A stretch of DNA of 64,000 nucleotides, from positions 124,001 through 188,000 of the forward strand of contig JAIXWV010000020.1 in assembly GCA_027491115.1 (NCBI GenBank), written 5' to 3'. This DNA comes from Pseudomonadota bacterium (GTDB taxonomy: Bacteria; Bdellovibrionota; UBA1018; CAIMNF01). The notes below the pieces were generated by a model. The model ran no database searches. It was given only the letters and a program-made list of their open reading frames with translations, and was not told where the DNA came from. Below, one piece after another: positions 32,913 through 42,178 of this stretch. The translations under genes were made by a program, and so were the position numbers. Position 1 is the first letter of the stretch. The number at the start of each line of letters is the position of its first letter.

Positions 32913-33908
32913 ATGAGAATTCTCGTATCGGGAGCAAGCGGTTTCATCGGAAGCGGACTGGTCGCCTCACTGGCGGAAGGTGGGCACGAAGTCCATGCGC
33001 TCATGCGTCCGAGTGCGTCGACCGAGTTCCTCAAAGGGATTTCATTTTCCAGAAAAAGCGGTGACATCCTCGACCGGGATTCCCTGAAACGCGCATGCGA
33101 GGGCATGGATGCCGTTTTCCATCTTGCAGGGCTCACTGCAGCGCCAGATCGTTCCACCTATTTCCGGTTCAATTCGGAAGGCACCCGGAACTTCGCCCAG
33201 GCCGCGGCCGCCACTGGCGTGAAGCGATTCGTTTACGTCTCGTCTCTAGCTGCCGGGGGACCCGCCGTCGGGCTCGCCCCGCGGACCGAATCCGAGCCTG
33301 ATCATCCTGTCTCGATGTATGGCGAAAGCAAGTTACGCGGTGAACTTTACCTCGACGAGCTGAAAGGCAAGCTCCCCTACATCGTGATCCGCCCCCCCAC
33401 TGTTTACGGTCCTCGCGATCGAAATTTTTATCTGTTTTTCAAATCGATCCAGAGGAATTGGATGCCGATCCTACCGGCCAAATCCCCAACGGGACACAAG
33501 TACTACAGCGCGATCCATGTCGAGGATCTGATCCAGGTTCTGATGAACGCGTTGAGCGCACAGGACGCCTGTTTTGAACACGGTGAGCGGTTCTTTGTCA
33601 GCGATGGCCAAATTTATACCTATGAGCGCCTGATGACCCTCATTGCCAAAGAACTGAAGGTCAATCCGATCCGAGTGCGCCTCCCGGGTGGAATGGTGTC
33701 CTTGCTCGCCTCTGGCGGGACCATTGCGGGCAAAATCCTGAGGAAAAGCCTCCCGCTCAACCGTGACAAACTGAACGAGCTGGATCCTGACTACTGGATT
33801 TGCTCCTCGCAAAAAGCCTTCGACCGACTCTCCTTCAAGCCGAAGTTCACTTTCGAAACCGGAGTCCACCACACGGCGGCCTGGTACAAGTTGAACGGGT
33901 GGTTGTGA
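32913..33908 (+). CDS. NAD-dependent epimerase/dehydratase (extended SDR)
   Basis: This 331-residue Rossmann enzyme has GASGFIGSG at the N-terminus (NAD binding), FHLAGLTAA, the catalytic Ser-Ser region VYVSSLAAGG, and the YxxxK pair in MYGESKLRGE. It belongs to the extended SDR group that acts on nucleotide sugars or on sterol/flavonoid-like substrates. IRPPTVYGPRDRNFYLFF is shared by both. The substrate cannot be assigned. It begins at 32913 after AAGGGAG and overlaps the next SDR gene by one base (TGATG), so the two may act in one pathway. Confidence 0.85.
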   Translation: MRILVSGASGFIGSGLVASLAEGGHEVHALMRPSASTEFLKGISFSRKSGDILDRDSLKRACEGMDAVFHLAGLTAAPDRSTYFRFNSEGTRNFAQAAAATGVKRFVYVSSLAAGGPAVGLAPRTESEPDHPVSMYGESKLRGELYLDELKGKLPYIVIRPPTVYGPRDRNFYLFFKSIQRNWMPILPAKSPTGHKYYSAIHVEDLIQVLMNALSAQDACFEHGERFFVSDGQIYTYERLMTLIAKELKVNPIRVRLPGGMVSLLASGGTIAGKILRKSLPLNRDKLNELDPDYWICSSQKAFDRLSFKPKFTFETGVHHTAAWYKLNGWL

Positions 33909-34678
33909 TGAGCTCCGAAAGCGTCATCATCACAGGCGCCAGTGACGGCATCGGGAAAGCGATGGCACTCGAGTTCGCCCGGAAAGGGTGGAGCATCGGA
34001 CTCCTCGCCCGGAGAACCGAGCTCCTTGAACAGGTCCGGACCGAAGCCCTGAAAGCAGGAGCACCCCGTGTCGCTTTCCGGAGCGTGGACGTCTCGAACG
34101 AGGCGGAGTTTGAATCTGCCCTCGACGGACTCGATCACGAACTTGGAGGTGCCACGGCATTCATCGCCAACGCGGGCATCACCGGTCGGAGCTCGCTCGG
34201 ACCGGACGCATGGACGTCCACCAAGCGCATTCTCGAAGTGAACGTCCTCTCGGCGATCCACGGGCTCGAACACATGAAGTTGAAAATGCTCGCACGAGGC
34301 CGGGGAACGCTCGCCGGAGTGAGCAGCATCGCCGGAGCGCGGGGGATGCCCACCAGCGGGGCCTACGCGACATCAAAAGCGGCACTCACGAACCACCTCG
34401 AGGGACTCCGCGTGGACCTGAAGCCCCACGGGATCTCGGTTGTGACGATCGTCCCGGGATTCATCCGGACTTCCTTGACCACTCACAACAAAGGCAAAAT
34501 GCCTTTCCTGATGGAAGTGGACGACGCAGCCCGCGTTTTTGTTTCGGGGGTAATCGGCAAACGCGCCTGGAGCATCGCTCCGGCACCGTTCCGGATCATC
34601 TATCCCATGATCCAGATGCTGCCCAGGAGCTGGTTCGATTTCTTGATGTCGAGACTGTATCGGACCATTCGGGGCTAA
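33908..34678 (+). CDS. Short-chain dehydrogenase/reductase
   Basis: This 256-residue classical SDR has the cofactor motif TGASDGIGKAMA, the Asn in ANAGITG, catalytic Ser in VSSIAGARG, and the YxxxK pair in GAYATSKAAL. PGFIRTSLT follows, as in lipid-related and keto-reducing SDRs. The C-terminal MIQMLPRSWFDFLMSRLYRT is amphipathic and suggests membrane association. The layout resembles ketosphinganine reductase-like enzymes, but other substrates are possible. It is coupled to the upstream epimerase gene (TGATG). Confidence 0.85.
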   Translation: MSSESVIITGASDGIGKAMALEFARKGWSIGLLARRTELLEQVRTEALKAGAPRVAFRSVDVSNEAEFESALDGLDHELGGATAFIANAGITGRSSLGPDAWTSTKRILEVNVLSAIHGLEHMKLKMLARGRGTLAGVSSIAGARGMPTSGAYATSKAALTNHLEGLRVDLKPHGISVVTIVPGFIRTSLTTHNKGKMPFLMEVDDAARVFVSGVIGKRAWSIAPAPFRIIYPMIQMLPRSWFDFLMSRLYRTIRG

Positions 34679-34697
34679 AACTGTTGCTGAACCCGCC

Positions 34698-36119
34698 TCA
34701 GAAGCGGACCATCATGTTGAAGCTCGAAGCAAAGATCGCCTTGTTGACATTGGCCACTGCGGAGTTGCCGGCGTATTCGAAAAACTTTCCGGGCATGAAG
34801 AGACCGAAATCCGCACCGAAACGAATCGCCTCATCCCACTGGTAGCCAAGCTGATAATCAACCTCGAAGCCGAGATCCGTGCTTTGAGCGGCCCCGCCAC
34901 CCCCAGCCTCATAGGCACCGGTGAAGGTGTTGAAGAACTGATTCACACCATCCGCTGCCTGATCTGCCATGGCATACATTCCCTTGAAGACGTGGGTGAA
35001 CTTGCCGGCGGTCAAGTCGGCAGAGAGCGCGAGAAAGCGTGCGTTGGTAACCCCCGCATCAAACGGGGAGCCGTTGGTGATGGATCCCTGGGTGATGTTC
35101 CGGAGATTGTAATTGAAGAGGATCAGGGCGGGACGATAATCCGGGTGGAAGCTGAAGGCTCCAAGCGAGGTCTGAGGACCATTCCCCTGACCATTCGCAG
35201 ATCCCGCATTCAATTTGAGCTTCCAGTGGTCTCCCACATCCGCTTCAGCCTGTACGGCACCAGCAACCGAATTGTAAGGATTCCCGGCATAGGATCCCGA
35301 AGCCACCGGAATCTCGGCTTTCAAGGTCAAAATACCGATTTTCTTTCTCCCGTAAATGTCCCAGAGGTTGTAGGCGAAGCCGGAGGTGGAGCCGCCACCG
35401 ACCGAGAACGGATTCGTCACATTCGCATTCTGTCCAGCAATCCGGCGCATGAACATGATTCCGGCGTCCATCTGCTCGTCTTCATTCGTGTAGCTGAGAC
35501 TGAGGACATAGTCACTGTTTCCGGCATTTCCAACTGCTGTACCATTCCTGTGCTGGTACTTCACGAAGGCCGGCATGAACTTGAAAGATCCGAGCTTCGT
35601 AACCATGCTGATCGCGTCACCGTTCGAAGGTAGGCGATCCCAACCGTTCGGATTCGAATTCCAAACCAGACCGAGACCGTAGTTCAATGGGAGCCGCCCA
35701 ACGCGCACCGTGCCGAAGTCGCTGGCGAATTCTGCGAAGAGGGTTTGAGCACTCAGCGCCGCTTGCCCGGCTCGGGACTGATTCGCTCTCGAGGTCTGAC
35801 CATTGCCGCCGAAGATGCCGATATCCGGGGCACCGAGCCAGATGTCGGAATGGATCGTGATGTTGTCATTCACGATTGCCTTCGGGCGGAGTCTCAAAAA
35901 AAGATTCTGGAAGGATGCGGGGGATTCTCCATTGCTCGGAATGGAGTAGCCGGTGAGTGCCGCCGACTGGGGAGCGTTGGCGTAACCAAACAGGTTATGA
36001 GTCTCTCCGCGGAACTGACCATGCCAATCCAGATCCAAGGCTTTTGCAGAAGGGGATAACGCTGAAATGACCCCAGAAACCAGGAACGCGGTGCGTGACA
36101 CTTTTGCAAAAATCCTCAT
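34698..36119 (-). CDS. Outer-membrane beta-barrel protein, porin-like
   Basis: This 473-residue exported protein has a signal peptide (MRIFAKVSRTAFLVSGVISALSPSAKA), then LDLDWHGQFRGETHNLF. The rest is alternating strands rich in aromatic girdle residues, ending in the outer-membrane signature with C-terminal Phe (MMVRF). GRLPLNYGLGLVWNSNPNGWDRLP resembles alginate-export or Caulobacter-type porins. It may serve as a specific channel or uncharacterised barrel. The ATG at 36119 has GGAGG 8 nt upstream. It is monocistronic with its own promoter, divergent from the PBP1B-like gene. Confidence 0.8.
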   Translation of the reverse strand: MRIFAKVSRTAFLVSGVISALSPSAKALDLDWHGQFRGETHNLFGYANAPQSAALTGYSIPSNGESPASFQNLFLRLRPKAIVNDNITIHSDIWLGAPDIGIFGGNGQTSRANQSRAGQAALSAQTLFAEFASDFGTVRVGRLPLNYGLGLVWNSNPNGWDRLPSNGDAISMVTKLGSFKFMPAFVKYQHRNGTAVGNAGNSDYVLSLSYTNEDEQMDAGIMFMRRIAGQNANVTNPFSVGGGSTSGFAYNLWDIYGRKKIGILTLKAEIPVASGSYAGNPYNSVAGAVQAEADVGDHWKLKLNAGSANGQGNGPQTSLGAFSFHPDYRPALILFNYNLRNITQGSITNGSPFDAGVTNARFLALSADLTAGKFTHVFKGMYAMADQAADGVNQFFNTFTGAYEAGGGGAAQSTDLGFEVDYQLGYQWDEAIRFGADFGLFMPGKFFEYAGNSAVANVNKAIFASSFNMMVRF

Positions 36120-36145
36120 GGTGTGATCCTCCGTCTTGAAATCCG

Positions 36146-36175
36146 AAAATACGAAGCGCATAGTGATGGAGTCAA
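36146..36175 (-). promoter_or_regulatory. Promoter of the porin-like gene
   Basis: On the minus strand TTGACT (36170-36175), an 18-nt spacer and TATTTT (36146-36151) lie 26 nt before the ATG, leaving a leader with GGAGG. It is one of the better conventional promoters in the window and overlaps the divergent leader of the PBP1B-like gene. Confidence 0.6.
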
Positions 36176-36184
36176 GGGTAAAGA

Positions 36185-38536
36185 ATGAATTTTACAAATA
36201 AAATCGCCCGAAATCGTCGCGGATTCGTGATCGCCTCGGCCCTCCTCATCCTGGCTTTCCTCACCTTCTTTCTTTACCTGTATCGACAAGTCGATGCTGC
36301 GTTCGAGGCCCCCCTAGAATTCATTCCGACCCGCATCTATTCGAGTGTCACTCGGATAGCACCTCCGATGGCCCGTGGAACACTGGAGCGGAAGATCCGA
36401 GCGCTTGGCTATTCTGTTCGAGTTTCCCCCCAAGAGCTCTCGATTGTCCTGCACTCGACACGTTACCCGGATTTCTTGATTCCCGACCAACATCCTACAC
36501 TCTCTCTTCGAGACAAACGGATCACTTTCCAGTTCGAGGGGAAAGGGCCCACCTCGTCCTTGGTGGCGATCCAAACGGACACCGGAACAATCGACGACGT
36601 TTATCTGGAGCCTGAGTTTGTCGGAACGCTCAGTGCCGACAAGAATCAGATCCGTGAAGTACTCAAATTCGAGGAGTTCCCGGAACAGATTCCACTGGCT
36701 GTGATGGCAGCTGAAGACAACCGGTTTTATGAACACTTTGGAATCGATCCGAGGGGGTTCCTGAGGGCGATCTTCGTCGACTTGAAAACCCTTTCGTTGT
36801 CTCAAGGCGGGAGCACGATCACCCAGCAGTTGGTGAAAAATCTGATGGAACGGCGGAACAGGAACCTATTCATGAAAATCAACGAGCTCTTCCTGGCTCC
36901 CGTGCTCGAACTGAAATACACCAAGAAGCAGATTTTCGAGCGTTACCTGAACGAGGTTTTCCTTGGGCAGATCGGATCTTTTGAGATCCGCGGATTCTCC
37001 GAGGGCGCTAAGTACTTTTACGGAAAAAGCGTGAGTGAGCTCAACACCGGTGAGATCGCCTTGCTCGTGGGACTGATCAAAGGACCAGTCTTTTATTCTC
37101 CCCACCGGCATATGGATCGCGCCAAGACCCGGCAACGCTATGTCCTCGAGCGGATGCTCGAGACGGAGCGGCTCAAGGAAGACGAATTCCAGCGCGCCTT
37201 GAAACAACCGATCCGTCTGGCCAAGGCTCCGCAGGCCGGGAACCGTGCACCGTACTTCATCGATTACGTCAAAGCTGAGTTGACCGCTCTGATGAAAGAC
37301 CGCTTCGAGGAAAGCGAAATCCCCGAACTCGGTCTGCAAGTCTACACGACCCTCGATCTTGGTCTAAACCAGATCGCCCAAGAAGCACTCCAACGCGGCC
37401 TCGAGTCGGTCGAGACCCGCCTGAAGTTGAAGGGTGTGCTCGAGCTCCAAGGCGCTGTCGCAGCGGTGGATCACACCACCGGCGAGATCCGCACCCTGAT
37501 CGGAGGTAGGAACTACGCGAAGAGCAACTTCAACCGCATCCTGAACATGAAACGTCAGGCGGGCTCCACCTTCAAGCCTGTCGTGTACACCACCGCATTC
37601 CGGACTTTCGAGGACGATCGAGGCAACGCGTTCACTCCTGCGTATCCGCTTCTCGATCAGGAGTGGGGATGGAACTACGATCCCAAACAACCTGTCTGGA
37701 AACCCTCCAACTACGAAAAAGAAAAGCTCGGTTGGATTCCCCTGAAGACTTCGATCGCAAAATCGATCAACACCACCGCGGCCCGAGTGGCAAAGCGAGT
37801 GGGCCTTGCCGAAGTGTCTGAGACAGCAAAACTCCTCGGCATGTCGACCCGGGTTCCAGAAGTTCCATCGATCACCCTGGGAAGTGTCGAGGTGAACCCG
37901 CTCGAGCTGCTCGAGGTGTACATGACTTTCGCCAATCATGGCAAGGGCGGGGATCCGTTTGTGATCAAGGCCATTCAGAATCCGGACGGTTCAGAGTTCT
38001 ACCGGAGCGAGTACCGGGCGACCCCGAGGATCGACCCCGGAGTGGCAGACATGATGACCTACCTCCTTCAAGGAGTGTTCACGGACGGAACCGCTTCGTT
38101 CGTTTCCCAACTCGGATTCGACCGTCCTGCTGCAGGCAAAACTGGAACCACGAATGATTACCGGGACTCGTGGTTCGTGGGCTACACACCCCAGCTCACA
38201 GCACTGGTATGGGCCGGACTGGACCAAGGTTTGATTGAAGAAGCCATCACTGAAGCCCGTAAAAAGGACAAGACCATCCCGAAGCGAGTTCGTCTCACCG
38301 GCGCCTCGGCGGCGCTCCCGGTCTGGATCGAGATCATGAAACGGACGCTCCAATACGAACCGGCCCTGCCGTTTCCGGAGAGTGACCACCTGGTCGACAT
38401 GAGGCTCGACTCACGTTCCGGCCAGAAAGCGACAGACTCCTGCCCTGAGTCCCAAGTGGTTCTGGAAAAAGTGATCGTCGGACGCGAGCCCAAAAAATCC
38501 ACCTGTCTTTCCGAGTACGAGAAACCCGAAGAATGA
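36185..38536 (+). CDS. Bifunctional class A penicillin-binding protein, PBP1B-like
   Basis: This 783-residue peptidoglycan synthase has a cytoplasmic N-terminus and TM helix (about 14-33). A UB2H-like domain (residues ~50-140) marks it as PBP1B-like rather than PBP1A. The GT51 domain has EDNRFYEHFGIDPRG and GGSTITQQLVKNL. The transpeptidase domain has SxxK in GSTFKPVVY, SxN in SINTTAARV and KTG in AGKTGTTNDYRDSWFVGYTP. It polymerises and cross-links glycan in the periplasm. The gene overlaps the peptide-binding protein gene by ATGA. Confidence 0.95.
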   Translation: MNFTNKIARNRRGFVIASALLILAFLTFFLYLYRQVDAAFEAPLEFIPTRIYSSVTRIAPPMARGTLERKIRALGYSVRVSPQELSIVLHSTRYPDFLIPDQHPTLSLRDKRITFQFEGKGPTSSLVAIQTDTGTIDDVYLEPEFVGTLSADKNQIREVLKFEEFPEQIPLAVMAAEDNRFYEHFGIDPRGFLRAIFVDLKTLSLSQGGSTITQQLVKNLMERRNRNLFMKINELFLAPVLELKYTKKQIFERYLNEVFLGQIGSFEIRGFSEGAKYFYGKSVSELNTGEIALLVGLIKGPVFYSPHRHMDRAKTRQRYVLERMLETERLKEDEFQRALKQPIRLAKAPQAGNRAPYFIDYVKAELTALMKDRFEESEIPELGLQVYTTLDLGLNQIAQEALQRGLESVETRLKLKGVLELQGAVAAVDHTTGEIRTLIGGRNYAKSNFNRILNMKRQAGSTFKPVVYTTAFRTFEDDRGNAFTPAYPLLDQEWGWNYDPKQPVWKPSNYEKEKLGWIPLKTSIAKSINTTAARVAKRVGLAEVSETAKLLGMSTRVPEVPSITLGSVEVNPLELLEVYMTFANHGKGGDPFVIKAIQNPDGSEFYRSEYRATPRIDPGVADMMTYLLQGVFTDGTASFVSQLGFDRPAAGKTGTTNDYRDSWFVGYTPQLTALVWAGLDQGLIEEAITEARKKDKTIPKRVRLTGASAALPVWIEIMKRTLQYEPALPFPESDHLVDMRLDSRSGQKATDSCPESQVVLEKVIVGREPKKSTCLSEYEKPEE

Positions 38537-40098
38537 GCCGTAGGACCCATCACCGGATCTGGATTTCGTTTTTCTTAGCTCTAGTTTTTCTGCGTCCGGA
38601 ACTTAGGGCGGAGACACTCCAAGTTCACTTGCCCACTGCGCCGGTGAGTCTCGACTGGAATGGCGCTTCGACCATGATCGATGCCCCCCTTGTCCTCACC
38701 GTTCATGAAGGACTCTTCAAACAAGGTGGAACCGGCGAACCCCTCGTTCCGGCATTGGCTGAGTCCTTCCTAAGGGAAGACGAAGGAAAGACTTACACTT
38801 TCAAGATCAGGAAGTCTGCGAAGTGGTCCGACGGGCGTCCCGTTTATGCCAAGGACTTTGCAGATGCCTGGATCCGACTGATCGCACCGACTTCACCTTC
38901 CATTTACACTTACTATCTTTTTGATGTTGAGAACGCCCGTGAGTTCAATTCAGGAAAAGTCCAAGATCCGAATCAAGTTGGCATTCGAGCTCTGGATGAT
39001 CACACGCTCAAAGTAAGACTGAAGCGCCCGTCAGCGAACTGGGAACAAAACACAGCTTTCTGGCCTCTTTTTCCTGTCCGAAAGGACTTGATCGAGAAAT
39101 ACGGTTCCAACTGGTGGCGTGCCGGAGTGCTGGTCTCGGCGGGACCGTTCATTTGGGACAGTTACGAACCCGGAAAAATGGTCGTTCTGAAACGGAACCC
39201 GTATCATGTCGTCGAGGGTGGATCGAATGTCGACCGGATCGAGTTTCACATTCTGAGCAGTTACCAGGAAGCTCTCAAGCGCTTTGAGAGCGGTACATTC
39301 CGATTCTTGTGGAACATGCCCTCCGCGATCATTCCCTCCGTTAAAGAGCGCTCCGCTCTCATCAAACAACCTTTGATGAGGGGTCACCTGCTCACCCTGA
39401 ATGCCGCCCGATACCCGATGACCAACCGGGAGTTTCGGGCTGCGATCCTCCACTCATTCGATCCAGAGGAAATCCTTCCTGAACGATCGGACCTGCTGAA
39501 GCCTCATTCTTCTTTGATTCTACCACCACTCCCGGGATCTTCCGGAAACCACCGTCTACTGAAGGACGGCAAGCTCGCTCGCGAAAGACTCCAAAAGTCG
39601 CGGTTCATTGTGAGCAATCAGTTCAAACTCCGTATCCTGACTGGCATCTCGGAACCCTACATCTCAATCGGAAAGAAACTCCAGAGCCGGATCTCGGAGC
39701 AACTTGGAATTGCAGTTGAATTGGACGCGCTCCCCAGCCAGGATTACACCACCTACATGGACCTGGGTGAATACCACGCAACGCTGATCACCTGGACTGC
39801 CAAAGTCCTCTCTCCCCAGGATTTTCTGCTGCCCTACAGTGGTGAGGCGGCTCATTCACGGGTCCGCTATCGGAATCCCTTCTTCGACCAGTACCTCTTT
39901 GAAGGAATCCGGTCGAAAACCCCGGCTTTGGCCGCCAAGGCATTCGATCAAGCCCAAAAGCTTCTGTGTGTGGATGAGGCAGTGATCAGTCCCTTGTTTC
40001 AAGAAACCGCAACTCATCTCATGGGAAAGTCACTCAGGAATCTCCGGTTCAACCACATGGGTCTCCCGCTCGTCGATCGGGTCATCATTAAACCATAA
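38533..40098 (+). CDS. Peptide-binding protein of OppA/MppA type
   Basis: This 521-residue family 5 solute-binding protein has a signal peptide (about residues 1-26). Hallmarks are ESFLREDEGKTYTFKIRKSAKWSDGRPVYAKDFADAWIRL near residue 90, SAGPFIWDSYEPGKMVVLKRNPYH, and a C-terminal lobe. It captures oligopeptides in the periplasm. No permease or ATPase gene adjoins it; instead its start overlaps the PBP1B-like gene. In E. coli the related MppA binds murein tripeptide, so a role in recovering wall peptides is a fair hypothesis. The permeases encoded at 17.0-18.8 kb could be its partners. Confidence 0.88.
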   Translation: MSRRTHHRIWISFFLALVFLRPELRAETLQVHLPTAPVSLDWNGASTMIDAPLVLTVHEGLFKQGGTGEPLVPALAESFLREDEGKTYTFKIRKSAKWSDGRPVYAKDFADAWIRLIAPTSPSIYTYYLFDVENAREFNSGKVQDPNQVGIRALDDHTLKVRLKRPSANWEQNTAFWPLFPVRKDLIEKYGSNWWRAGVLVSAGPFIWDSYEPGKMVVLKRNPYHVVEGGSNVDRIEFHILSSYQEALKRFESGTFRFLWNMPSAIIPSVKERSALIKQPLMRGHLLTLNAARYPMTNREFRAAILHSFDPEEILPERSDLLKPHSSLILPPLPGSSGNHRLLKDGKLARERLQKSRFIVSNQFKLRILTGISEPYISIGKKLQSRISEQLGIAVELDALPSQDYTTYMDLGEYHATLITWTAKVLSPQDFLLPYSGEAAHSRVRYRNPFFDQYLFEGIRSKTPALAAKAFDQAQKLLCVDEAVISPLFQETATHLMGKSLRNLRFNHMGLPLVDRVIIKP

Positions 40099-40162
40099 CC
40101 GTTTACTCAAGGTTCGCCCTTTACTTCAGTAGGTCATTTTGATACTATGCGTCACCGCTTGT

Positions 40163-42178
40163 ATGTGGTCACATCTGAAATGGCTTTCCCGCATTCCCAA
40201 GACCCGAAAACCCTGGCAAGACTTGCTTCTCCCGGGACTTCTCGCCGTAGTGATTGCAGCAACTGCATCCACCTCACCCCTCTCGTTTCTCGAAGCACCG
40301 CTTTATGATCTCCGGCTTTGGCTCTCAAAAAAGCCTACGGTAGATCCCAACATCGCCATCATCACCCTCGATGACCAAACACTGAATCAACTGAACGAGA
40401 CCTCTCCACTCACAGTCTCATCTCACTTGAAGGCGATTCAAGCTCTCGAATCCCATGGGGTCAGAGCGGTCGGCTACGCTGTCGACTTCACCCGCGTTCA
40501 ACGCATCGACGCACTCAGTTTCGAAACCGATGCGGCAAAGGAACTCTACCGCTCCATGGTTCGACTGAATGCCAAGGGAACTCCCGTGGTGCTCGGGATT
40601 CCTTATGACCCGACCGGTGAAGTAATGGCTCCGTATCCCCTGAGCCAACTTCCACAAGCCATGGCAGTGGTCCACCGGGACGGCACCGTTTTCGGAAAAG
40701 ACAAGGTTACCCGAAGGGCGCTGCTTTCACTTTATCAAAAACCGGCGTTCGAGCTGGCTCTCGCCAATCGGATTGTTCCGGAACAGTCTTTTCAAGATCC
40801 ACCGGGGAGCTATGCGGCAGCAGAAACAGAAGCCAGGTACTTCCTACTCGGACTGCATCAATCTGGGGGGAAAATCTACGAGCCGGAATACGAATCTTTT
40901 TCCTACCCAAGGTACTCCTTCGTGGACCTGGTGGAGGGGAGAATCCCGCAAGGGACCCTTCGTGACAAGATCATCTTGGTGGGCGTTTTCCACCGGGACA
41001 ATCCGAACGATTACACCTTGGTCAGCGCCCCCGGCGGAGGCTCCGCAGTTCCCAAGATCCTCGTGCAGGCGAACATTCTGGACTCGATTCTGAACAGGCA
41101 CGGAATTCGGGAGACGCCCCACGCCGTGGTCGCACTCCTTTCCTTCCTTCTTTCATTTCTGGTGATCCTTGCCTCTTCCCGCATCCGTCCAAGCAGACTG
41201 ATTCTCCTCACCCTCACCTTGATCGCGGTGACCTTCACCGGATCACTGATCTTCCTGCAACCCCTCCCCTGGATCGGAAACATCTGGCTTCCGCTCGGTG
41301 CTCCGTACCTGGCGATGGCAATGAGCTTTTATCTCATGATACCGGTAAGGCTCTACATGGAGAATCGCAAACGATTTGAGCTCGAGAAGCAAAATCGTGC
41401 GCTCCTACAAGTTGAGGAAATGAAAACCAATTTTCTCCAACTCGTGACTCATGATTTAAAAACCCCTGTGGCAAAAATCCAGGGCCTCACCGAGCAATTG
41501 AAGCGCTCATTGGGCAATCGCCTCGAGCCTCGGGACATCGAGACAATGAATCATTTGTTTTCGGCGAATGATGAGTTGAACCATTTCATCAGCTCCTTAT
41601 TGGAGCTCACCCAGATCGACAGTCACGGCATCCGGGTCAATCTCCAGTCCCGTGATCTCAACCAGCTCCTTGAGCAGGTGGTACTCAAGCATCGTTTCGG
41701 CGCTCAAGCGAAACAGATCGAAATGAGGCTTGATTTCGAGCCCCTGTTTCCGATCCGGGTCGATGCAACACTCATCTCAAAGGTCCTCTCGAATCTTCTC
41801 GACAATGCGATCAAGTATTCTCCCGAAAAGACCTCGGTCACGCTGACCACGCGGGAATCGGGGGACTGCGTGGAGATCACAATTGAGGACCAGGGAATCG
41901 GGATTCCTGAGTCTGAAATCGGAAATCTCTTCAGCCGATTCTACCGGATCAACAACGACACGACCCGGAGTGTGAAGGGCACGGGGCTCGGGCTCTACCT
42001 TTCGCGTTACTTCATTGAAGCACATCGTGGCGAACTCACCGTAGACAGCCGCTCTGGAAAAGGAACCCGGTTCCTGATCCGCCTTCCGATGGAGCTCACC
42101 CAGGCCGATGTTTTTCGCCCCGGCCTACCCCTCGATGGAATTCAGAAAAGAAATAACAAGGAGATGAAGAATGCGTAG
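40163..42178 (+). CDS. CHASE2-domain sensor histidine kinase
   Basis: This 671-residue membrane sensor has an N-terminal TM helix (about 23-42), a CHASE2 extracytoplasmic domain (~45-310, DLRLWLSKKPTVDPNIAIITLDDQTL), and three closely spaced TM helices (~315-390). The HisKA domain has H430 in QLVTHDLKTPVAKIQG. The HATPase domain has N-box NLLDNAIKYSP, G-boxes DQGIGIP and GTGLGLYLSR. It presumably phosphorylates the NtrC-type regulator whose gene overlaps it by 8 nt. The start is uncertain: ATG at 40163 has no good ribosome binding site, and an in-frame TTG at 40139 follows AGTAGG. Confidence 0.93.
   Translation: MWSHLKWLSRIPKTRKPWQDLLLPGLLAVVIAATASTSPLSFLEAPLYDLRLWLSKKPTVDPNIAIITLDDQTLNQLNETSPLTVSSHLKAIQALESHGVRAVGYAVDFTRVQRIDALSFETDAAKELYRSMVRLNAKGTPVVLGIPYDPTGEVMAPYPLSQLPQAMAVVHRDGTVFGKDKVTRRALLSLYQKPAFELALANRIVPEQSFQDPPGSYAAAETEARYFLLGLHQSGGKIYEPEYESFSYPRYSFVDLVEGRIPQGTLRDKIILVGVFHRDNPNDYTLVSAPGGGSAVPKILVQANILDSILNRHGIRETPHAVVALLSFLLSFLVILASSRIRPSRLILLTLTLIAVTFTGSLIFLQPLPWIGNIWLPLGAPYLAMAMSFYLMIPVRLYMENRKRFELEKQNRALLQVEEMKTNFLQLVTHDLKTPVAKIQGLTEQLKRSLGNRLEPRDIETMNHLFSANDELNHFISSLLELTQIDSHGIRVNLQSRDLNQLLEQVVLKHRFGAQAKQIEMRLDFEPLFPIRVDATLISKVLSNLLDNAIKYSPEKTSVTLTTRESGDCVEITIEDQGIGIPESEIGNLFSRFYRINNDTTRSVKGTGLGLYLSRYFIEAHRGELTVDSRSGKGTRFLIRLPMELTQADVFRPGLPLDGIQKRNNKEMKNA

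Noticed and set aside
40214..40226. TGGCAAGACTTGC, resembling a sigma-54 promoter
   Set aside because: The spacing is one base short of the -24/-12 rule, the C of TGGCAC is changed, and it lies inside the kinase coding region.
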